From the NCBI GenBank assembly GCA_012934845.2, contig WNNJ02000511.1, positions 97,502 to 161,501 on the forward strand: a stretch of 64,000 nucleotides of DNA, read 5' to 3'. Positions 57,263-64,000 of the stretch are shown piece after piece. Position numbers and translations under genes: made by a program. The notes beneath the pieces were generated by a model that made no database searches, was not told the origin of the DNA, and saw only the letters and a list, made by a program, of their open reading frames with translations. The stretch's first letter is position 1. Every line of letters begins with the position of its first letter. Source of the DNA: Pomphorhynchus laevis (lineage: Eukaryota; Acanthocephala; Palaeacanthocephala; Echinorhynchida; Pomphorhynchidae).

Positions 57263-58079
57263 CATTAATTGCATGTTAAGAAATATATTTCTAATAACTC
57301 ACTAAATTGTAGCAATCAGAAACTAATCGAAACTAATCAAATTCAGTTATAAGCAATAAGTTGAAATTAAAATACAAATTATATTGTATTTATTAAAAAA
57401 AGTAAACATATAGTAAAATGGTTAGAAAGAGGATATTCTATCAAAGAAATTTAAAATCAATGCAAGCTGTCGCACATGATCTTTAATTCGTTTGAGTTTT
57501 ATTTGGAATGACTAAAAAACTAAAATCAACAGTAAGACATTTTGATCAATGTTAAAGCCAGCAACGAACAAAACACTTTGGAAACACAAACGAAGATCAT
57601 TGACACATCATCTGATTTTGAGCGATTACTTCATCGCGTAAGCATAAAGTTTTTATCAAATTGACCGCCAAGTCATCCATCCCTATCATAATGTTGGCAT
57701 TTAATAAATAGCGAGTTTCAAGATGGCTTAGCAGCTAGATGTGGTTAAACTATGTCAAGCATACCTAAACATTTGTGTGCGAAGATAACTTGATCACAAC
57801 TCCCGCAATAATATGCCAAAGAGAAGCAATCACTACAGCAAGATCCGCGATATATTAGTGTCAAAACTGTCGTATGTCTTAAACAGCGTAGGAATTAAGC
57901 CACTGTTAATTTCAATACAATCTTATCTCGATTTTGAATCAGAAGCAACTCCACGCTGAGGCGCGGATTGTCATGGATATAATAGTTTATTTGCTGATCG
58001 GATTAAGCAAGCATACATTGACTCAATTTGTTTAATAATCATGCGCATTTTTTCAAAAAATCCATAAAGTTTGCTTTCA
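57263..58079. other. Unassigned moderately AT-rich stretch
   Basis: 57480-58040 is less A/T-rich and could be a worn transposon, but no frame of useful length or known motif is visible. I cannot name it. Confidence 0.35.
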
Positions 58080-58185
58080 ACTACCACGAGTTTAGGACGA
58101 GCTGCTATGTTATCAGGTTTCGGACTCTATTCATCGACACAACATAGCATTGGAACCAAATGCATGTTTATGATGTATTTGTGGA
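58080..58185 (-). repeat. PLE-tail repeat, short
   Basis: gctgctatgttatcaggttt, tcatcgacacaacatagc and the ccaaatgcatg block. Central part only. Confidence 0.65.
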
Positions 58186-58426
58186 ATTCCGATGCAATTT
58201 GATTATCTAGCTTAATCATTATTTCAACCCAAGTGTGAAAAGGAGGATCAAACCAAACCTATATAAAAATTTGAACTTAACAGTACAGATTAATATTTAA
58301 TTCCCAATAAATTTAGAGAGTTACTTCGTCTCTCTCTATGACTACGCCATAGTGGCACTTAAAATGTCCGTCCAATCAAACAAAATGTTGTTAAACTTTC
58401 AATTGTATTTAAGATCTGTATTGTCC

Positions 58427-58688
58427 AGACTAACTATAGACGGCCACATGCAGATAAACGATCATTAATTTGATTCCTATTACTATATGAATATTACGAA
58501 AAAATATCGTAGAATCGTCATTCCTAATTATACCAGGGTTTCGGAGTTCGTCCTGATGACCTATAATCCTTATTAGACTAACTGTAGAATAATCTAGACT
58601 AACTATAGATTATATGAATATCACGACAAATATCGTAGAATCATCATTCCCAATTATACCAGGGTTTCGGGGTTCCTCCTGATGACAT
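58427..58688 (+). repeat. Foldback left arm (262 bp)
   Basis: Reverse complement of 59145-59406 with only a few mismatches over 262 bp. The arm itself contains two tandem units sharing tatcgtagaatc(g/a)tcattcc, attataccagggtttcgg and tcctgatgac. A third partial unit follows at 58689-58812. The cctgatgac/taatcctta words link it to the PLE-tail family. Confidence 0.9.
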
Positions 58689-58812
58689 CTAATCCTTATT
58701 AGACTAAGTGTAAAATAATTTAGACTAACTATAGACGACCACATGCAGATCAACGAACATTAATTTGATGCCTATTACTATATGAATATCACGGAAAATA
58801 TCGTGGAATCGT

Positions 58813-59134
58813 CTGCAACAGGATAACGTCTCGTCATTATCGACATGTTGCGGTCAACGAGATTTTGAGAATGGCCTTCGCTGCCTCAGGATCGCCCTCC
58901 TGACTCGAACCGGTAGGCTTAGCGCGAGACGATGGCAAACGAACCGATGGTGCGACTCTTATGCCATGGAAAACTAGCCGTATAATCGTTTGGGATTTCA
59001 CTTGCCAGAACACCCTGGCCGCCAGTCATGTCGCACATGCGGTGTCTTCTTTTAGCGCTGTTGCACCCACGCGGATCAGCTCAAACGAACCAAATATAGC
59101 TGCTTCGAGGATCGACAATATTTGTTCGTCCCCA
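58813..59134 (+). mobile_element. Recent copy of RT-nuclease fragment inside the foldback
   Basis: 322 bp matching 54995-55316 base for base except about three positions and with no indels. It covers the RHYRHVAVNEI to NTLAASHV region of RT-nuclease remnant 2. It begins and ends abruptly and forms most of the foldback loop. Confidence 0.9.
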
Positions 59135-59144
59135 GGAGGAACAA

Positions 59145-59406
59145 ATGTCATCAGGAGGAACTCCGAAACCCTGGTATAATTGGGAGTGATGATTCTACGA
59201 TATTTGTCGTGATATTCATATAATCTATAGTTAGTCTAGATTATTCTACAGTTAGTCTAATAAGGATTAGAGGTCATCAGGACGAACTCCGAAACCCTGG
59301 TATAATTAGGAATGACGATTCTACGATATTTTTTCGTAATATTCATATAGTAATAGGAATCAAATTAATGATCGTTTATCTGCATGTGGCCGTCTATAGT
59401 TAGTCT
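59145..59406 (-). repeat. Foldback right arm (262 bp)
   Basis: Inverted partner of 58427-58688. It starts 10 bases after the end of the captured retroelement fragment. Confidence 0.9.
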
Positions 59407-59448
59407 ATAGTTAGACTAGATTTAAATTCTTGATTAAAGTTACTTACA

Positions 59449-59581
59449 TTCCAGATTTCAGTTCCAGATTTCACTTCCAGATTTCACTTCCAGATTTCAC
59501 TTCCAGATTTCACTTCCAGATTTCACTTCCAGATTTCACTTCCAGATTTCACTTCCAGATTTCACTTCCAGATTTCAGTTC
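59449..59581 (+). repeat. 13-bp minisatellite (ttccagatttcac)
   Basis: About ten almost perfect units, much more homogeneous than the 13-bp array at 56963. The plus-strand frame across it is only the repeat translated. Confidence 0.9.
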
Positions 59582-59639
59582 CGCTCGCTTCGCTCGCGGA
59601 AAATCTTGTCTACCAAGATTGTAAAACAATCAAACTACA

Positions 59640-59740
59640 ATCTTCGACGACAACCAACGACAACCTTCGACGACAACTAACGACAACCATCGACAACCAT
59701 CCGCTTGACAATTATCGACAACCATCGACGACATCCGAAG
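59640..59740 (+). repeat. cgacaacca-type short repeats
   Basis: Irregular repetitions of cgacaacca and cgacgacaac words just before LINE-B. They could be the pre-insertion flank or part of the LINE 5' region. Confidence 0.6.
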
Positions 59741-59786
59741 TTAAATCATCACCGAAGTTAAACTGACAATATCAAATTGGATATAT

Positions 59787-61004
59787 ATGGTGGGGAAAAA
59801 GTGTAAGAAGCAAGTTAAAAGCCAATGTTTCGCAAGTCCTGTTAATGACCAATATGTAGAGATAGAGGTGGCATGTTGCTCTGTGAATTGTAACATATGA
59901 TCTAAAATTAATGTTAAAGCGGATGATATTAAAGTAGTTCAATCCGGTAAATTTTGTTGTGGTGTGTGTGCGGCTCGTAATTGTGAATGGAACACTATTC
60001 TTGAGGAAAAATTACAAAATAATATTAAAATGGTGTCAGAGCTTAAGGAGATCGTAACTATGCTACAGAATAGTATTCTCTCTAGTGCATCTGAGGTAAA
60101 TTTACAACGAAAAATACAGCATAAGTTACCTGAGGTGATGGGTGAGGTGAATTTTATAACTTCGAATAAATCCTTCAATAATGCAGATATCGATCCAAAT
60201 GCACATCGATACCCACATGCAGTTAGCAAGACTACATCGTCAGTTACGGGTTTCACTCCTGTTCGTATCTGGAAGAGAGGTCACTCAAAATCGTATACTG
60301 TTCGTCAAACAGAAAATGAACGAACGCTGACTGTCAACAATCACACAGGCAATGATGATATACAGCACTCAGCTACTAGTAATGACAGTGTGGTTCTACA
60401 TAAAGAGTGCGTAAACGAGCACATTAAGGAAGCTCATCTCATATCATCTCAATCAATGAATGCCTCTAGAGCGAGTTCTCCGGTGCAGCAAATGTCTACT
60501 TTCTCACAACTGCGTAAACAGCATGATCCTTTGCGTTCTATTATTTTCGCCAATGTGTCGGAATCAAGCTCTGTCAATATCCAAAACCGACTAAATGAAG
60601 ATTTGTCGAGGGTACGTAATATTCTCACGATCGTTTTGGCACAATCCCCAGAAGAGATAGTATCTAGTATTAAAATAGTTGCTTTATTCCGCATAGGGAG
60701 GAAAATTAACGATCGTCCTAGACTGCTAAAAGCCATTCTGACAGATCCAAAAGCCGTTAAGACCATCTTTAGGAACTCTTATCGTCTCCAAGGTTCGTCT
60801 GCAAGATTATTAAAAGATCTCGACGTGAATGAACGTAACCATCTACGTGAAGCTAAACAATGTTTGAAGTCTCGTATTGAAGCTGGTGAGTCAAACTTGA
60901 CAATTCGAAATTTTCAGGTTGTGCGGAGGAAGACTCAAATACATTGGATGCCTCTACAGGTAGATCATTCAATCCTTCCTCCGCCGCTCATAAGTCATTG
61001 GTAA
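59787..61004 (+). pseudogene. LINE-B ORF1 with one internal stop
   Basis: Starts at ATG 59787. It encodes a Cys-rich N terminus (CFASPVND, ACCSVNCN, CCGVCAARNC) resembling the PHD-like or zinc-ribbon start of CR1-type ORF1s, then a short coiled-coil-like stretch (KLQNNIKMVSELKEIVTML), a polar middle, and an RRM-like C-terminal domain (SIIFANVSES, VALFRIGRKINDRPRLLKAI, RIEAGESNLTIRNFQVVRRK). A TGA at 59898-59900 interrupts it in the Cys-rich part. The frame is otherwise open for 346 codons from 59964. It overlaps the ORF2 start by 61 bases. ORF1 proteins of this type bind element RNA. Confidence 0.85.
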
Positions 61005-63889
61005 TTTCAAATATTTCATATGTGGATAATAAATGTTTAAGAAATATTGTCCATTACTCCTCCCCATTGTGGTCGGCTCTTGAGCGACGTAGCGAGGATT
61101 ATCAGTCATACATACCGATATCGTTGGCTCATCAGAATCTACCTTTAAGCTTAGAATGCTTGTTATTATATACGAACGCCCGTAGTCTTCTTCCAAAAAT
61201 TGACGAATTAAAACTCCGCATTGAGAATTCGCATCCGCTATCAGTTGCTATTACTGAAACATGGCTTCATGATAGAATTACTGATGCTGAGATCTGGATT
61301 GAAAATTATACATCTTATCGAGTTGACAGATCTATCTGCAAGGGTGGTGGAGTGATTATCTATGTGCATAATAGTTTAGTGTTTAAATTGCTAGATGTAC
61401 GAGCGTCCGATGGAATCGAGTTATTGTGGGGTAGTGTGTCTCTTCCTACCCTTGGTTCAGTGACTTTAGGCTTAATCTATCGCAATCCCACTTCAGATGT
61501 TTGTTGCTTGATCGATTACATTCTAGAGTTTGGTTCCAAACCAAATCTTTTTATAGTTGGTGATTTCAACTTAGCGACAGTAGATTGGAACACCTACACA
61601 TCTTCTGTGTGTAGTCCGTCCACATCATTATTTCTTGATATGATTAACTCGCTAAACCTTACCCAACATGTTTCAAAATTTACCCGATTTTCCCAAGAAA
61701 ATCAATCGCTACTTGATATTTGTCTAACATCGAATAAATACATTATACACAAAGTTACGCACTCCGATCCTTTGGGTAGGTCAGATCACTGTGTTCTCAA
61801 TTTCTACTCAGATTTTACACGTCCTTCAGCTTGTAGATTACAACAGAATTCTTTAAATTATTATAAAACTAACTTCGAACTTGTGCGTCAGAATCTATTA
61901 AGTATTTCATGGCTCAGTCCGTTTTATGTTGGGGTTGATAAGGCATGCTATCAGTTAGAAGCCACCCTTAAGGAATTACTCATACGATTTTCGCCCCGTA
62001 AAACCGTTGCAAATCGTATACACCATAAACCTTGGTTTGACAAAGAGTTAAAGAATGCTTTAAAATTAAAAAAATGAAATTCCAGTTGTTTTCTAATAAT
62101 AGTATTGATTACTGTATGTATAAAGAGGCCAGAAATCGGTTCACATTTCTTAAACGCTTCAAACAATGTCAATTTGAAGAGAAAATTGCTCAAATGTCAA
62201 TTCATAATCCTAAATCCGTATTCAATTATGCTAATTTCAACAACAAAAATAAACACATTGGTTCACTTGTTGATACTGATGGTTGCACATTGATTAAATA
62301 TGATGACATAGCGAATGCTTTCGCTCAACATTTTTGCATAGGAGTTCGTAAATCCTCCTCCGTCACCTATGCCTCGTACTGTCCATCGAATATAAACATT
62401 CTTCAGATGTTTTCTGTTAATGATGTAGTGCTAGAGCTCAAGCGGCTTAAATCGTCAGGTTCTATTTGTCCTGATCGTTTACCACCGGTATTTCTCAAGA
62501 ATTTCGCTTATGTTATCGGTATACCACTATATTGGATTTGTGTCGCCTCCTTGTACTTCGGTTGTGTCCCGATGAATTGGAAACTTTCGTTGATAAGGCC
62601 CATTTTGAAGAAAGGTGATCCATCTTCAGTTGAAAATTATCGTCCGATAAGTCTAACGTGTGTATTCTGTCGAGTTTTGGAAAGGATAATATACCGCATT
62701 CTAAGCGATTATCTAGAATCCAACAAATTATTGTGTAACAATCAACATGGATTTCGAAGGGATCGCTCAACAATCACTAATCTCTTGATTGCCCAGAATA
62801 GCTAGGGTTCATTAGTTGATAAGGGCTTTGATGTTGATATAGTATTTTTTGATTTTTCAAAATCGTTTGATATGGTTCCACATGACATCTTGATTCAGAA
62901 AATGCGTGCTCTAAACATTGATCCACTTATTATTCGCTGGATAAAAGAATTTTTATCTAACAGATTCTATCAGGTTGTTGTAAATGGTTCTCTTTCTGAT
63001 CCTTATCCGGTCAATGTTGGAGTTCCGCAGGGTTCGGTCCTCGGCCCATTGTTATTCTGTATTTTCATTAATGACATTCCTTCCATTTTGAACTCACACT
63101 CTCTTTTATATGCAGACGACCTAAAAATTTGGCAGGCTATCCGGTCAGATTCGGACACGGTGCTAGTTCAATCGGATATCGACAGCATTTCCAACTGGGC
63201 TTATATGAATGGTATGTCACTGAATATATCAAAGTGTGCTTGTATGCGTTTACAATCACGCAGTCATAGTGTGTATCCAACTTATCATCTTGAGGATCAG
63301 AACATTAAAGTAGTAACTCGTCTTAGCGACCTTGGAATAGTAGTTGCGAATGATTTTTCGACTAGTTGGAATACTGAGTTGGCTTGCTCGAAAGCAAATC
63401 GAATGGTTGGATGATTCGTAGAACTTTTAGTGTGTTGAGTCCAGTTTCATTTAGAGCACTCGCCAACGCATTTGTGATCAGTCATCTTACCTATGCTTCA
63501 CAATGTTCGTTCCCAAGAACAGTATACGAGAAAAGTAGAATTGAAAATGTGCTGCGCCGGGCAACAAAGCTCGTAAATTCAGTTAAAGCCTTACCTTATA
63601 ATGAAAGGCTAAAAAACTTGGTATGGTTTCTATAAGCGACCTTCGGTTTCGGCGAGATATGTGTTCAACATGGGAAGCTTTACACAAGGGAAATCACGTC
63701 TTAAGAGAATTGATGACTGTTCGGAAAAGTCGGGCTTTGCGTGGACACAATTTTACTTTAGCCCATCGCCGAGTTATACGCTCTAAAACTGTACAATTTG
63801 GACACCGAATCGTAGGTAAGTGGAACCGATTAAGTGAAGAAATTGTCAACTCGAGATCGGTTTCAGCATTCAAACATAAACTTTTTTGA
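60944..63889 (+). pseudogene. LINE-B ORF2, endonuclease-reverse transcriptase
   Basis: First segment 60944-62077: EEP endonuclease with LLYTNARSLLPKIDEL, VAITETWLHD, FIVGDFNLATVDW and GRSDHCVLNF. Frame change in an A run near 62070. Second segment 62074-63414: LKRLKSSGSICPDRLPP, NYRPISLTCVFCRVLERII, NNQHGFRRDRSTITNLL, a TAG at 62803, FFDFSKSFDMVPHDI, VGVPQGSVLGPLLF, LLYADDLKIWQ. Two further frame changes precede the C-terminal pieces (YNERLKNL; ALRGHNFTLAHRRV; VGKWNRLSEEIVNS), ending at 63889. The order and motifs are those of CR1/L2-type LINEs. Confidence 0.9.
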
Positions 63890-64000
63890 CTTTTGTTTGT
63901 GAGTCTTTTTTTCTTTACTTTTCCTTTTTCTTTTTTAACAGTGCAACTGTGAGCTTTGCTCGTCTGTTTGTCGAAATAATAATAATAATTCCCAAATATA

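Larger units (their letters stand above)
59760..63990 (+). mobile_element. LINE-B (CR1-like), nearly full length
   Basis: About 4.2 kb: ORF1 with a zinc-binding N terminus, an overlapping ORF2 with endonuclease and RT, a short 3' UTR and an (ATA)n tail (aataataataataat at 63977-63991). Breaks are few: one stop in ORF1; in ORF2 a stop at 62803-62805 and frame changes near 62070, 63400 and 63620. It is the best-preserved CR1-type copy in the window. The minus-strand copy at 15190-16990 shares the 3' end. Confidence 0.9.

Noticed and set aside
57480-58040. Possible Tc1/mariner-like remnant
   Set aside because: Composition hints at former coding sequence, but no catalytic motif, terminal repeat or usable frame could be read.
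59430-59624. Plus-strand frame of repeated FQISLPDFTSR
   Set aside because: Translation of the 13-bp minisatellite.
1-64000. tRNA, rRNA, CRISPR arrays, bacterial operons
   Set aside because: None seen; the repeats are retroelement tails and minisatellites and the genes are eukaryotic.

Overview
This window is AT-rich DNA from a small animal genome. It has spliced genes with conserved eukaryotic products, many non-LTR retrotransposons (LINEs), Penelope-like elements (PLEs) and dense simple repeats. Nothing prokaryotic is visible. The CR1-like reverse transcriptases (LLYADDLKIW type) and the PLEs fit an invertebrate, and flatworm-like lineages are one possibility, but the sequence does not settle the taxon.

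Three host genes are well supported. A single-exon HemK2/N6AMT1-type methyltransferase lies at 17181-17798 (+). A five-exon signal peptidase complex subunit 3 gene (SPCS3) runs 26088-33537 (+); I assembled it by eye from short exons, and the joined exons give 174 residues with every junction in phase. A four-exon adenylate kinase 1 (AK1) runs 44949-37090 (-), 223 residues. SPCS3 and AK1 converge, with a PLE between their 3' ends. Their introns fall into two classes: 47-51 bp and repeat-free, or 1.8-5.0 kb, most of them filled with retroelement debris.

Layout. 1-13.5 kb: four head-to-tail copies of one LINE family (LINE-A). 13.6-16.99 kb: minus-strand LINE-C and LINE-B fragments plus a hammerhead-like motif. 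17.2-17.8 kb: N6AMT1. 18.0-25.4 kb: more LINE pieces, including a 3.4-kb minus-strand LINE-C. 26.1-33.5 kb: SPCS3. 34.1-36.95 kb: PLE. 37.1-44.95 kb: AK1, whose introns hold LINE, PLE and hammerhead-like repeats. 45-51 kb: AT-rich spacer with PLE scraps. 51.1-55.5 kb: a LINE-A fragment against two oppositely oriented RT-nuclease retroelement remnants. 55.5-59.6 kb: minisatellites and a foldback structure. 59.8-63.99 kb: a nearly full-length CR1-like LINE-B.

The most notable structures are: (i) a roughly 1.65-kb inverted duplication, arms about 11 kb apart, that has put an extra copy of SPCS3 exon 2 into AK1 intron 2 in the AK1 sense; (ii) two dispersed copies of a repeat that folds on paper as a minimal type I hammerhead ribozyme; (iii) a foldback with 262-bp arms whose loop holds a 322-bp, about 99% identical copy of a retroelement piece from 3.8 kb away; and (iv) the LINE-A head-to-tail array. 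Many scattered short repeats here carry the end of the PLE reading frame, so they are probably PLE 3' tails and not an independent SINE.
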